Source: Halomicrobium zhouii (GTDB lineage Archaea > Halobacteriota > Halobacteria > Halobacteriales > Haloarculaceae). Taken from it: DNA of 64,000 bases. Both the position numbers and the translations under genes were made by a program. The stretch lies in the NCBI RefSeq assembly GCF_900114435.1, contig NZ_FOZK01000002.1, positions 186,001-250,000 on the forward strand. Direction: 5' to 3'. Below the pieces are notes generated by a model. That model made no database searches. It was not told the DNA's origin and saw only the letters and a list, made by a program, of their open reading frames with translations. Shown piece by piece: positions 1 through 9,635 of the stretch (position 1 is its first letter; every line of letters begins with the position of its first letter).

Positions 1-1477
1 GTTCGACGAGCTCCTCGCCAGCCACGTGGTCACGGAGACGTTCGCCTACCTCGCCCGGAACCCCCACGAGAGTAACGTCTTCCAGAAGATGTACCGCATC
101 GACGAGCGCAAGGAGAATCTGGTCAACTTCATCAACTCGGTGACCAACCAGCTCGACATCCTCCGTGAGTTCATGCTCGACGAGCGGCGCGATGCCGTCG
201 TTCGGCATATCGAGGACATCTTCGGCGAACGCGGCGTCGAACTGTTCGAGCAGGTGTTCGAGGGCGACGGCCCGCTCTCCCTCGACGACCGGATGGACAA
301 GACGTTCTCGAAGCTGACCAGTATGTCCGGGGAGGGGGAGATGAACAAGTCGTTCACCGAGCAGAACGGCCGTCTGGACGGCTGGCTCAGCCGCCTCGGC
401 TACCTGGCCAACTACCGGTCGTTCGGCCAGCAGTTCCCCGTCCGGTTCACCGGGGCCAACGACGGCATCCAGTTCGAAGGGTCGGGCCGGCTGTACGATA
501 TGTTCCCCGGCGAGGAGAACGACCTCGGATCGGTGCTCACGCTCCACGGGACGGACTACATCGTCGACGACGTCCACGGGACCGAGACGCCGTTGACGAC
601 CGTCACCGTCTGTGCGAACGACGAGTGCGAACGGCCTTTCCAGAGCTACGACGCCGACGGTACGACCTGTCCCCACTGCGAGGAGGAGATGGTCGAAACA
701 CCTGTCCACGGCGTGAGCTCCGTCGAGTGCAAGGCTGCCAAAGGAGGCCAGAAAGGCTACACCACACGCGGGCTCCGGTCGACGTTCATCGAGGAACCGA
801 CCGACGATGCAGCAATCAGGGTGGACGAGCGCCGGTCGGTCTTCGGGCTTGACGCGCGCCTCACCTACGGACAGCTCGAGGTGACCGACTTCGTCTACGC
901 CTTCGAGCGGTGGCACACCAGGGGAAGCGACAAGGAAATTCTCCGATCTGAGGCCGTCATCGAGCGTGACGAGGCCGGCGGGTCGACAGGCAGTTCCTGG
1001 CAGGAACGCATGGCGGACGTCGAGGAGGAGATCTACCGCCCGGTGGGCCAGCAGTACTTCACGCAGGGGCTGACGATGCGTTTCGACGAAGCAGCCGTCC
1101 GAGAGCGCTACCAGGCCCTGGCTCACGATACCGTCTCCTGGCCCCAGGCGCTCGTCAGCCTCGAACAGGCCATGGAGAAGGCAATCGCCATCGTCGCCGA
1201 GTGCGACCGCGACGACTTCCGCGTGAAGGCGACGACCACGGGAACGGACGTCGTCGTGCACGTCGTCGACTCACGCCAGGGCGGCAACGGCATCACGTGG
1301 CAGGTCCTGGACCGACTCCAGGCCGTCGAACGCCGTGTCCGGGAGGTCGCCGACTGCGACCGGTGTAGCGATTACTGCGACGAGTGCCTCCTCCTGGCCC
1401 GGACGCCCGCGTACTACCTCGACAACGACCTGCTCGACAGGCGGACGCTGAGCGCCGTCGTCGGGGGCAGCCAGTGA
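1..1477 (+). CDS. DUF1998/MZB-domain protein, C-terminal part (cut by window edge)
   Basis: The frame is open from the first base, so the true start lies upstream and the GTG at 26 is probably internal. The visible ~490 residues hold a zinc ribbon with two Cys pairs (bases 611-685) and a DUF1998-type end: a GGNG motif near 1284 followed by four closely spaced cysteines (1358-1387). DUF1998 regions close large helicases and partner proteins such as DpdJ, MrfA and DISARM DrmB, so this is probably the tail of such a restriction-associated protein. Its TGA overlaps the GTG of the next gene, indicating one operon with the dpdG-H-I-like genes. No helicase motor motif lies in the visible part, so motor versus DrmB-like partner cannot be decided. 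Confidence 0.7.
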   Translation, partial: FDELLASHVVTETFAYLARNPHESNVFQKMYRIDERKENLVNFINSVTNQLDILREFMLDERRDAVVRHIEDIFGERGVELFEQVFEGDGPLSLDDRMDKTFSKLTSMSGEGEMNKSFTEQNGRLDGWLSRLGYLANYRSFGQQFPVRFTGANDGIQFEGSGRLYDMFPGEENDLGSVLTLHGTDYIVDDVHGTETPLTTVTVCANDECERPFQSYDADGTTCPHCEEEMVETPVHGVSSVECKAAKGGQKGYTTRGLRSTFIEEPTDDAAIRVDERRSVFGLDARLTYGQLEVTDFVYAFERWHTRGSDKEILRSEAVIERDEAGGSTGSSWQERMADVEEEIYRPVGQQYFTQGLTMRFDEAAVRERYQALAHDTVSWPQALVSLEQAMEKAIAIVAECDRDDFRVKATTTGTDVVVHVVDSRQGGNGITWQVLDRLQAVERRVREVADCDRCSDYCDECLLLARTPAYYLDNDLLDRRTLSAVVGGSQ

Positions 1478-2391
1478 TTCGCGACCAGCTCCTCAACGAG
1501 GTCCAGGACGCCGCCATCGCGTGCCTGTACGACCCGAGAGAGAACTCGCGCTGGGGACTGCTCCGCGGGCTGCCAGCCCTCCACTACCTCGGCGTGGACG
1601 ATTTCACCTACCCCACGTCGTGGTGCCAGTTCGGGCGCGGGGGCCGCCACCACGAACTCGACTACGACTACCACGTCGTCAGCAACGGCCTCGACATCCC
1701 CGACGACAATCCCGACTTCGGCGTCGTCACCAACCGGCACTACGAACACGAGACGCCGTACACGATCAAGTACCTCATCAACCGGTATTCGACGACCGAT
1801 TCGATACTGTTCGTGCTCACGGACGACCGCCGGTTCCAGCCACAGGACTCGCTTCGACCGCTGTTCCAGGAACCGTTCGTCGATATGCTCGGCACCTACG
1901 CGTCCGTGTACGAGACGTTCGAGTCGGCATACGAAGACGCCGGGTGGCGGTTCCCGCTCTCCGACACGAAGAACGTCTTCGTGCAGGACAACGCTTCACT
2001 CTACACCGTCGTGACTGGCGAATCGCTCGCCGACACGACGGAACTGTTCGAGGTGCTGCCCGACGCCCCGTACCTGCCGCTGTATGATGCACTGAGCGAC
2101 ATCTTCGCTCGCCCGAGCGAGTACGGGTCGGTTCCTCTGGACGGTGACGGCGGGGTCCCGGAGCTAGTGCGATGGCTCAGGCGGCGCATCGAGTGGGACC
2201 GGGACACCGCAAGGGAGGTGGCGAACAACCTCAACGACGCCGTCGTCGCGGACGGCAGTACGTTCGACCCCGCGGCGGCCCGTCGGTCACCTGCGGTCCG
2301 CGAGGCGAAGACTGCCGCGAACGACCTCGAGCCGGCAAACTCGGCGATCGACCGTCGCTACGTGAACTGGCTCACGCGCTACGACCTTTGA
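1474..2391 (+). CDS. Unrecognised 305-residue protein of the Dpd-like operon
   Basis: I do not recognise this family. The chosen GTG at 1474 overlaps the stop of the preceding gene (GTGA), while an ATG- or GTG-started longer reading would run back into the DUF1998 coding sequence. The protein is acidic and globular, with no signal peptide or membrane segment. The first half contains a conserved-looking aromatic stretch (CLYDPRENSRWG, then DYDYHVVSNG), and the C-terminal third looks helical. It lies between the DUF1998 protein and the dpdG-like gene, five bases upstream of the latter, so a role in the same restriction or modification machine is likely by position only. It is too short for the helicase subunits DpdE or DpdF. 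Confidence 0.75.
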   Translation: MIRDQLLNEVQDAAIACLYDPRENSRWGLLRGLPALHYLGVDDFTYPTSWCQFGRGGRHHELDYDYHVVSNGLDIPDDNPDFGVVTNRHYEHETPYTIKYLINRYSTTDSILFVLTDDRRFQPQDSLRPLFQEPFVDMLGTYASVYETFESAYEDAGWRFPLSDTKNVFVQDNASLYTVVTGESLADTTELFEVLPDAPYLPLYDALSDIFARPSEYGSVPLDGDGGVPELVRWLRRRIEWDRDTAREVANNLNDAVVADGSTFDPAAARRSPAVREAKTAANDLEPANSAIDRRYVNWLTRYDL

Positions 2392-2396
2392 TACAC

Positions 2397-3230
2397 ATGA
2401 GTGAAGGATACATCCTCAACGCGTTGCAGACGCCGGCGCTGCTACGGCCGGTGTACGAAGCAGTACAGAACGGAAACGAAACTCAGTCGACGATCACAGC
2501 GGAAACTGGCCTCGACGACGACGCAGTCCAGCAGGCGACGACCGGCCTCCGGTACGTTCGGCTACTGGGCCAGGAGGACGGTGACTACTACGTCGTCGAC
2601 CCGCCGTGGGCCATCGATGACCCGTCGCTTTCGTTTCGGATGGCCATCCTCCACAACCTCACCCAGGAGTGTACTCCTGGTGACTGGGGAACCCAGGCCG
2701 TCGTCCTCCTGAACTACCAGTACCTCCTCCAGCACGACGTCCAGTACTTCGTCACCGACGACGAGGTGCTCTACGATTCGATCAACGACTGGCACCGGAC
2801 GGAGAAGAACTACGTCCCGACGTCGCAGAACGGGGAAATCGACCTCAACAAGAACAAGTTCGTCAACTGGGCACGCATCGTCTCGTACCTCGGACTGGTC
2901 CACAAGGCGCGCGGTCGCGAACACACGGTCTACCCCGACCCAGCCATCGTGGCGACCTCGATCGAGCTAGCTGTCGACGAGCTCGGCGCCGACGGCCGGG
3001 TCGGTATCACCGACTATCTCGGCTGGCTTCGGTCGAACCTCTTCCCGGTGGAACAGACGGCAGACGGTGACGTGCCCGCACCGCTGGCCCGTGTCCTGTA
3101 CGAACTCGTCCGTGACGGTCGACTCCGGCTGGTTGAGTTCGGCGACGCCGGCACGGTCTCACTCGCCCGGACGCCGCGGCGTGATGGCATCGCCCCCGAG
3201 GCGAACACGATCGAGGTGGTGGCGGAATGA
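2397..3230 (+). CDS. dpdG: DpdG-like winged-helix protein
   Basis: This is a 277-residue protein started at the ATG at 2397, five bases after the previous stop; upstream in-frame codons overlap the preceding gene and were rejected. Residues ~5-65 look like a winged helix with an alternating helix and strand pattern, followed by a helical body with many tyrosines. In the bacterial dpd clusters a protein of this size lies directly before the ATPase DpdH, and genetic work in Salmonella places dpdG among the genes needed for the restriction-like phenotype. The assignment here rests on size, the N-terminal domain and gene order, not on a search. It overlaps dpdH by four bases (ATGA), implying translational coupling. 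Confidence 0.55.
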   Translation: MSEGYILNALQTPALLRPVYEAVQNGNETQSTITAETGLDDDAVQQATTGLRYVRLLGQEDGDYYVVDPPWAIDDPSLSFRMAILHNLTQECTPGDWGTQAVVLLNYQYLLQHDVQYFVTDDEVLYDSINDWHRTEKNYVPTSQNGEIDLNKNKFVNWARIVSYLGLVHKARGREHTVYPDPAIVATSIELAVDELGADGRVGITDYLGWLRSNLFPVEQTADGDVPAPLARVLYELVRDGRLRLVEFGDAGTVSLARTPRRDGIAPEANTIEVVAE

Positions 3231-6142
3231 GCAACGCCGTCCAGCCACCTTCTGTTGACAGTCTGTGCCCGCATCTGGTGGACGTCGACGACCGGACGCT
3301 CCAGCAGCTCTTCAGCAAGGTCGCGGCAGTCCGTTCGCAGAACCGGGAGCTCTTCGACTTCACCCATCGCCGCATCGACGTCTATCGACGGACAGCAGGT
3401 CAGATGGAGGTCGTCTCGGAGGACGACGTCTACGACGAGTTCGAGGACGGTCGGATGAAGAACTTCGCCGTCGTCATCGAAGGCGAAGTCGGAACCGGGA
3501 AATCGGAGCTGTGTGCCTACCTGGCCCATCGGCTCCGGGACGACGGCCGACCGTTGCTTCACGTGGACAAGGAAGACGACCTGATGTCGTTGCTCAGCGA
3601 ACGGATTCCCGAGTTCTACGAGGACCAGTTCGGGGAGGAGATGCCGGGCGCGGCGGACTTCAAACAGCTCCGGGACGACATCGCGTCCATCCCGCAGGTG
3701 GTCGCGACGAGCGCCGTCTCCAACACGATTCTCAACCTCGGGCAGCGCGGGTACGACGTCTCCATCACGGACGACCAGGCCGACGATATCGCGGAGTTCA
3801 TCCGCGACAAGCTACAGCTGCTGGTCGAGGGTGGCCAGTACGCCACGGAGGTGACGTTCGTCACTGAACCGGAGTATCGACAGCACGAGTTCCTGCAGAT
3901 ATTCTCCGAGACACCGGTGGAAGAGGCGGTCGAGACGTACAACGAAGAGCTCTGGCGAGTCGTCCGCGACCGGTACGACACGGCGTCGCTCTCTGACGTC
4001 CTCAAGCGCGTCGGTGGGGAGTTCACCGACACGCGCCCGGTCATCGTCTTCGAAGACTTCTCGATTACGGCGATGGAGGCCGCGAAACTGTCCAGATTCA
4101 TCGAGAGCGACTCGACGGAGAACACCTGGGACTTCATCGTCGCCGGGACGCGCGATTCCACCGGCCCGCTCCACACGCAGACCGCCGAAGACCGCTACGA
4201 GTTCTACCAGACCAACGAGACCAATTCCCAGAGCGTCCTCTTCCTGGACGAGGAAAGCGCGGTCGACTTCGCCAGACCGTACCTCGGGTACTTCAAGTCC
4301 TTCGACGATAGCGTCCGGTACGACCCCGAGACCGACCCGGGAACGTTCGACCTGCTCCCTGCTCCAGAGGGATCACGGTGTGCAAATTGCGGATTCTGCG
4401 ACGAGGGCTTTCGCGACCTCTTCCCGTTCAACGAGCCGTTCCTCCGCCGGGTGTACCTCGGACTCGACGAAGAACGCCGCTCTCCGCGGGAGTACATCAT
4501 GACCGTCTTCGACGTCCTGAGTGACTACTACTCGGGCAAGATTTCGGCCCCGTCGGACGCCGACGCGCTCAAGCCACTGGTGAACCGCATCTCCGTCGCC
4601 GACGTCGTTTACGAGGAGGCAGAAGCGTTCTCGCACCTCGCCCGGTGGTACGGTCGTCTCGACGACGCCGACGACACGATCGAAATCGACAGACCGTTCG
4701 CGGAAGCGTTCGGACTCGTCGGGACCGGAGATGGAACCGCGGAACTTCCCGGTCCTATCGAAGCGACCACCGACACCATCGTCGTCCCGTCGTCGGACGT
4801 CGCCGGCCACGGTAGGACGACTGGACGAGGCGGTGACGGTGGGGACGGTGGAGACGACGGTGGAGATGGAGGAACAGGCGGGTCTCCCACACAGACAGAC
4901 CCGGTCGATGACGAGTTCGACGACAAGGCACCACTCCTGGAGTCGTGGCTGAACGCACCAGGGAAGTTCGCGGAGATAACCGTCTACCTGAAGCGGGGAC
5001 TGGAAGACGCGATCGAACGACTGACCGACGGACACGCACTGTACGAGGGGACAGACCTCGAGTACAACCTCAGCAGCCAGAAACGACCGTTCGTGTTCTC
5101 GATCACCGAAGAACAGCCCGACGAGGACCAGATCAGCATCGACCCCGCCGAGTTCAGGCTCTCCGACCTGCGCAGTGTCCTCCGGTTCGGGATCGAACGC
5201 GAGGAAACGCCCCGGAGTGCCGACTACGAGGGACTGCTCGAAGCCTGTGGGACCCAGCTCACTGGGTATGCCCGTGCCTGGCGAACCAAGGTCCGACAGC
5301 GAAACCTGGAGGGTGAGAACATCCTCTACAAGAAACGGGCGAGGCACGACTTCGCGGACTTCGTCCTCGCGACGTACAGCTACGTCGTCCTGCTCGACTC
5401 GCCCTGGCGCTTCGTCACGGCCGAGTCAGTCGCTGACAGGTTTGGCGACGGCGAGTACGCCGTCGACGACGGAATCGATGCCTGGCTCCAGGAGAACCTC
5501 GACCACGAGGAGTACGGCGCCCTCTGTGATATCGTGGACGCCGGCGCCGAGTTCGAAGCGATGGTCGGTGAACTGTTCGGTATCAGCGGATCGGACCTCG
5601 ACCGCCTCCGGGTCCGCCGCTGGTTCGACCGCCATTCTCCACGAGCCGTGCTTCGCTTACTCGGCCGGGGACAGATAGGCAACATCAGTTCCCGGGTGCG
5701 ATTCAGCCGTGGAGCGAAACTCCGCATGCTGGCGAACACGGCGTACGATACCCGGAGTGCACTCGACGAACTCGAGCACCGGTACCAGCGCGACGTCGTC
5801 GACGACGTCACCGAGAACCTCGCCGACGTCCAGATCGAAGACGTGCGAGACACAGTCTCAAAGCTGGATACGTACGACGTGAGTCCGGACCTGATGGAGC
5901 CGCTCAAGCAGTTCGTACAACTGGAGCAGGCGGCGCTCGACGAGATGACGGCCGCGGCGGACACCGCATCGGACGTGTACGGGCGAGAGGCGTTCAACGC
6001 GATACAGGGGACTGTGGCGAGCATCAAGATCGCGAATGCGACGCCCTACGAACGGTATCAGGCCATTCAGCTCGATACCGGTGATGGGCCGGGAAGTATC
6101 GGCGAGGCGTTCACGGAGGTGGCAACCCACTATGTCGAGTAA
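3227..6142 (+). CDS. dpdH: DpdH-like large P-loop ATPase
   Basis: The 971-residue protein has a clear Walker A (GEVGTGKS, residues 86-93) and a probable Walker B (VIVFED, ~residues 271-276). A Cys cluster (CANCGFC, ~385-391) may bind zinc. Residues ~525-556 are a glycine and aspartate-rich linker separating the ATPase half from a helical C-terminal half. Length, single ATPase domain and position between dpdG- and dpdI-like genes fit DpdH of the 7-deazaguanine DNA modification clusters. The role is inferred to be energy-dependent remodelling or sensing in restriction. The start overlaps the dpdG stop (ATGA), and the 3' end overlaps the next gene by 11 bases. Membrane segments are absent, so it should be cytoplasmic. 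Confidence 0.65.
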   Translation: MSNAVQPPSVDSLCPHLVDVDDRTLQQLFSKVAAVRSQNRELFDFTHRRIDVYRRTAGQMEVVSEDDVYDEFEDGRMKNFAVVIEGEVGTGKSELCAYLAHRLRDDGRPLLHVDKEDDLMSLLSERIPEFYEDQFGEEMPGAADFKQLRDDIASIPQVVATSAVSNTILNLGQRGYDVSITDDQADDIAEFIRDKLQLLVEGGQYATEVTFVTEPEYRQHEFLQIFSETPVEEAVETYNEELWRVVRDRYDTASLSDVLKRVGGEFTDTRPVIVFEDFSITAMEAAKLSRFIESDSTENTWDFIVAGTRDSTGPLHTQTAEDRYEFYQTNETNSQSVLFLDEESAVDFARPYLGYFKSFDDSVRYDPETDPGTFDLLPAPEGSRCANCGFCDEGFRDLFPFNEPFLRRVYLGLDEERRSPREYIMTVFDVLSDYYSGKISAPSDADALKPLVNRISVADVVYEEAEAFSHLARWYGRLDDADDTIEIDRPFAEAFGLVGTGDGTAELPGPIEATTDTIVVPSSDVAGHGRTTGRGGDGGDGGDDGGDGGTGGSPTQTDPVDDEFDDKAPLLESWLNAPGKFAEITVYLKRGLEDAIERLTDGHALYEGTDLEYNLSSQKRPFVFSITEEQPDEDQISIDPAEFRLSDLRSVLRFGIEREETPRSADYEGLLEACGTQLTGYARAWRTKVRQRNLEGENILYKKRARHDFADFVLATYSYVVLLDSPWRFVTAESVADRFGDGEYAVDDGIDAWLQENLDHEEYGALCDIVDAGAEFEAMVGELFGISGSDLDRLRVRRWFDRHSPRAVLRLLGRGQIGNISSRVRFSRGAKLRMLANTAYDTRSALDELEHRYQRDVVDDVTENLADVQIEDVRDTVSKLDTYDVSPDLMEPLKQFVQLEQAALDEMTAAADTASDVYGREAFNAIQGTVASIKIANATPYERYQAIQLDTGDGPGSIGEAFTEVATHYVE

Positions 6143-6833
6143 CTCATCGGAGAAAGGGGGAGCGGAACGATTCGAAGACCGGCTTTCGGCCATGTACGAC
6201 CGTTACCGGCGCCAGCACCTCGAAGACGAACTCGACGAACTCGCCGCGACGATGGAGGCATCCCTGCTCCAGCAGGAACTCGCCGAGAGCTTCTTCGACG
6301 AATCCATCGACATCGACGCGGACATCAAGGCTGCTGTCGAGTCGACGGTGGACAAGCTCGACGACGAGCAGTACGACGCCGTCGCGGCCGATCTCGACGA
6401 CCTCGCCGCACAGATCCAGCGTGCGGAGACACAGATCGCCAACCGGATCCAGCAACTCCGGATCGAGCGCCAGGATACGGCGACGGCGATGCGACGGCTG
6501 AACGAGCGAGTCGAACGAACCGACGGGGCGCAACTGGAGGCGCTGGAGTCCTTACTTCAGGACTGGAACTGGAAAGCGGAAATCTACGACGACTCCCACG
6601 AGTCGTTCGAAGCTCGGCGCCAGGCGGCTGCCGAGTACGGCGACAATATGAAGTTCATCTTCGAATCGCTCAAAGACGAGTTGTTCGGGGTGTACGAGGA
6701 CACCGAACTCCGGCCGCTCGTCGACAAACTGCTCGACGACGACCGGTTAGACCTGGGCGCCCTGTCGACAGAAGAACGCCGCCAGCTCGCCGAATCCGAC
6801 CTCGCCGATTACATCGAGTTGAAGCTCTCGTAG
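6132..6833 (+). CDS. dpdI: DpdI-like coiled-coil protein
   Basis: This 233-residue protein is almost entirely helical and charged, with heptad-like patterns through residues ~20-170 (many Leu, Glu, Arg and Gln), consistent with an extended coiled coil. The ATG at 6132 overlaps the dpdH stop by 11 bases; longer readings only run back into dpdH. DpdI in bacterial clusters directly follows DpdH and contributes to the restriction-like phenotype, which supports the name by synteny. No enzymatic motif is visible. It may tether DpdH to DNA or to other subunits, but that is inference. It ends one base before the stop of the convergent GHKL ATPase gene. Confidence 0.5.
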   Translation: MSSNSSEKGGAERFEDRLSAMYDRYRRQHLEDELDELAATMEASLLQQELAESFFDESIDIDADIKAAVESTVDKLDDEQYDAVAADLDDLAAQIQRAETQIANRIQQLRIERQDTATAMRRLNERVERTDGAQLEALESLLQDWNWKAEIYDDSHESFEARRQAAAEYGDNMKFIFESLKDELFGVYEDTELRPLVDKLLDDDRLDLGALSTEERRQLAESDLADYIELKLS

Positions 6834-6834
6834 G

Positions 6835-8394
6835 TCAGTCGTCCGCGACGACGGCCTGTTTCTCCTGGAGCAACTCCTTCACTTCCAGAATCTCGATGTA
6901 GTGGCTTCCGTCCTTCACGTACGTCAGTGCGTCGTCGTCGAGTGCGAGTTCTACCTCACCGCCGATGTAGCCCGATCGAGCGAATTCCTCGAGGACCGTC
7001 GGGTCGCCGACGTCCCAGCAGAGGAGCAAGTCGACGTTCGACAGGGGAATCTCCTCCTCGAAGTGCTCGGTCGCCTGGAGATGGACCGCGGCATTCCGTA
7101 GTTTCCCGGACTGGCGCACGATCGCGTGGACGTCGGAGTTCGGCTCGAAGTCCTCGACGGTGACATCGAGTGCGCGGTCACCACTGGCAACCCGCTGGAG
7201 GGTGAGCAGCAGTTCGGCCCGGTTCGACGGGGTGGGGATATCCCGACTGTCGACGGTTTCACGCCGGTCCGTGAGCGTCGATTGCTGTGACTCCGCGCGT
7301 CGCTGTAACTCCCCCTCGCGCCGTGTTACCAGGTAGTCTTTGAACCACGGGTCCTGGGTCACTTTCGAGAGGTAGAACTCGACTTCCTCGGCGATCGCCC
7401 GATAGACGGGACTGGCCTTGTTCCGGATCGTCTCGCGGTTGGCCGAGAGTTCGAAGTCCTGGCAGTTGACCACGAAGAAGAAGTGGATGAACTCGTTGTC
7501 GTGGGAGATCGCTTCGTTGAGACGCTCGACTTTGATGTGGTCCTTGGCGAACCAGACGCCGAACTGGGCAGAGTGTCGACCATAGGTGGGGAACTCGTTT
7601 CGGGTCTCCTTACCGCCAACGACGCCGACGATCTGAATCGTCGTCGACCCCCCGTCGTAGTCGACTTCGAGTTCTCGTGCCGGGTAGTGCTTGCACATCC
7701 GTGCAGCCGGGAACTCACCGTCACTGGGCTCGCGTTGTTCGCTCGGCAGTTCCAGTTTGTTCGTCGTTGTCAGCTGATCCATCGAGTCGTCGATTTCCTC
7801 GTCCAGGTCGACCGTGATGTCCATCTCCTGGAAGTCGTCGTCGAAGAGGTACGCCGTCGACCCGGCGATGGTCTTCCACTTCAGGTAGTGTTCGATCTTG
7901 TTGTAGGTGAGCGACTCCGGGTCGAAGCCTTGCCCGGACCTGAAGTTCTGGATCTTGATGAGCGTACCAGGATTCTCGGCGCGGGTCGGCTGCTCGGTCA
8001 GCTCGTACTCCGGGAGTTCTCGCCGATTCAGCTTTGCCCACGGCGACTCCATCACCGCTCGCCGGTTGGTCCCGTCCTTGGCGGTGTTGACCTCGATCGC
8101 GTCGCTCTTGTAGAAAATCTTCGTACCGTGGCCCTTGTAGCCGATCGAGTCCGTCTTTCGTGAGTTGCCCAGATCGAAGAAAGACTCCAGGTCTCGTTCG
8201 TTCATCCCGTCGCCGTCGTCCTCGATGACGATGTCCGACCCGTGTGGTCGCGTTCGGATGCGGATGTCGACGGTTGTCGCGTTGGCGTCGTACGCGTTGG
8301 ACAGCGATTCACGGATGACTTCGAGCGGGTCCTCGAAGTCGCTGGCGATCTCGAGAAACTCGTTTACCTTGTTGACTTTTGGTTCCTTTCTCAT
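6835..8394 (-). CDS. GHKL (Hsp90/MORC-like) ATPase in the dpdA operon
   Basis: The first ~130 residues of this 519-residue protein carry the Bergerat ATP-binding fold: an N box (SLSNAYDANA, ~residues 26-35), a G1 box (DDGDGM) and a G2 region (GYKGHGTK). The rest resembles the transducer and helical regions of MORC or Hsp90-like proteins, with a conserved NRE in the middle part. Such ATPases act as ATP-gated clamps on nucleic acid or protein. It is the last gene of a minus-strand operon after the YaaA-like gene and dpdA, and its ATG shares one base with the dpdA stop (TAATG), so coupling is strong. It is not one of the described dpdA-K products, making it a candidate new component of this system. 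Confidence 0.85.
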   Translation of the reverse strand: MRKEPKVNKVNEFLEIASDFEDPLEVIRESLSNAYDANATTVDIRIRTRPHGSDIVIEDDGDGMNERDLESFFDLGNSRKTDSIGYKGHGTKIFYKSDAIEVNTAKDGTNRRAVMESPWAKLNRRELPEYELTEQPTRAENPGTLIKIQNFRSGQGFDPESLTYNKIEHYLKWKTIAGSTAYLFDDDFQEMDITVDLDEEIDDSMDQLTTTNKLELPSEQREPSDGEFPAARMCKHYPARELEVDYDGGSTTIQIVGVVGGKETRNEFPTYGRHSAQFGVWFAKDHIKVERLNEAISHDNEFIHFFFVVNCQDFELSANRETIRNKASPVYRAIAEEVEFYLSKVTQDPWFKDYLVTRREGELQRRAESQQSTLTDRRETVDSRDIPTPSNRAELLLTLQRVASGDRALDVTVEDFEPNSDVHAIVRQSGKLRNAAVHLQATEHFEEEIPLSNVDLLLCWDVGDPTVLEEFARSGYIGGEVELALDDDALTYVKDGSHYIEILEVKELLQEKQAVVADD

Positions 8395-9635
8395 TAGAAG
8401 TACCCTCCGAGCGCGTCGTTGACGACCTGGTGTGCGTACTGGCGAATCCGTTTGTCACGGGCGACGTTCGATTCGATGTACTCGATCAGCGGTTCGGTCC
8501 GTCCCGTCTGGATACAGCGACGGATCTCACGCACCTCCCGCATATGGATGATGAGGTTGTGCATGGCGACCGGTCCGATCTCGTCCTTCCGGTACTCGGT
8601 TCCTTCCTTCCGCATCATTCCGACGAGCGTGTCGTTGTTACAGACCGGACAGTCACACGTCGAGAAGTCGACGTCGTCGACCGGTTCCGCCTCCATGAGC
8701 GACCGGCTGTACTTGCCGTTGATCGCGTGATACATGTACGTCATCGAATCGAACGAGTCGGCGCCGAGCGCGGCGAGCAACGGAATCGCTCGGCTGGAGA
8801 TTCCGAGGACGTGGAGTGGCCGCCCCTCGAATCCCCAGTCTCGCATTATCTGTCGGCAGTCGGTGACGGCCGTGATGAGCGCGTCACGGTTGTCCTTCTT
8901 CGGGACGAGGCTGCCGAGGGCCACGCCGTCGAACGTCTCCTGGAGGACCTCGAGTGGGACGGCGTCCGTGATTTCGTCGAGGAAGGCGTCCATCATCGAG
9001 TAGTTGTACCCGTGGAGTGTGAGGTACCGGGCTCCCCCGAAGTCGGACGAAAGATCGACGAACTCGGCGATGTTGGCCCCGGTCTTGCGTGCCTTCTCGA
9101 TTCGCGTGTCGTAGTCGTCGTCGGGTGCGATCGGGTGGTCGAGATTGACGATGATGTCCGCGCCCATCTTCTGTTGCATCTCGTAGATCGTTCGCTGGTC
9201 GATCTCGACCTCGAAGTCGCTCCCGTCGATTTCGTCGCTGTTGAGGAACTTGAACCCGCCCGAGTCGAGAAACAGCATTGCGGAGAGAGGCTCGAAGATA
9301 TCACGCTCCTTGATCGGGACGGAGAGGTAGTCCTCGTAGCGCTCCCGGGAGATGTTGTAATCGGTCAGGGAGGCCACGGACGTCATGACGCCGTCGAAGT
9401 ACTCGCTGTACTCCTCCCCGCCGACTCGATCTGCACCGATGAGGCACTCTTTGACGGTCCGGTGGACGCCGCCACCGAACACGCTCCGTTCCATCCCGCC
9501 CGCGTAGAAGTTCAACACCGGGAACAGCGTCGGCGTCTCGACCGTCGCGTTCGGTGTCGTCAACCGACCAGCGCGTGCCTGCCCGGCAGTCGCATTGACC
9601 GTATAGGTTACCTGGTTAGTAGTCGCTGGTTGCAT
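8394..9635 (-). CDS. dpdA: DpdA-like DNA guanine transglycosylase
   Basis: This 413-residue protein is a tRNA-guanine transglycosylase (TGT) paralogue. It keeps the TIM-barrel landmarks: LDSGGF (general-base Asp124), LDHP (Asp166), GSL (~241), and FDSM with Asp296 at the place of the TGT nucleophile. A zinc site of the TGT type is present (Cys327, Cys329, Cys332, His359). The TRxAR-like tRNA-recognition end after the nucleophile is not conserved, and there is no PUA domain as in archaeal ArcTGT. DpdA swaps guanine for preQ0 in DNA. Its placement beside dpdG-K-like genes rather than tRNA genes supports DNA as substrate. It overlaps both neighbours by one base (TAATG), so the operon is tightly coupled. 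Confidence 0.85.
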   Translation of the reverse strand: MQPATTNQVTYTVNATAGQARAGRLTTPNATVETPTLFPVLNFYAGGMERSVFGGGVHRTVKECLIGADRVGGEEYSEYFDGVMTSVASLTDYNISRERYEDYLSVPIKERDIFEPLSAMLFLDSGGFKFLNSDEIDGSDFEVEIDQRTIYEMQQKMGADIIVNLDHPIAPDDDYDTRIEKARKTGANIAEFVDLSSDFGGARYLTLHGYNYSMMDAFLDEITDAVPLEVLQETFDGVALGSLVPKKDNRDALITAVTDCRQIMRDWGFEGRPLHVLGISSRAIPLLAALGADSFDSMTYMYHAINGKYSRSLMEAEPVDDVDFSTCDCPVCNNDTLVGMMRKEGTEYRKDEIGPVAMHNLIIHMREVREIRRCIQTGRTEPLIEYIESNVARDKRIRQYAHQVVNDALGGYF

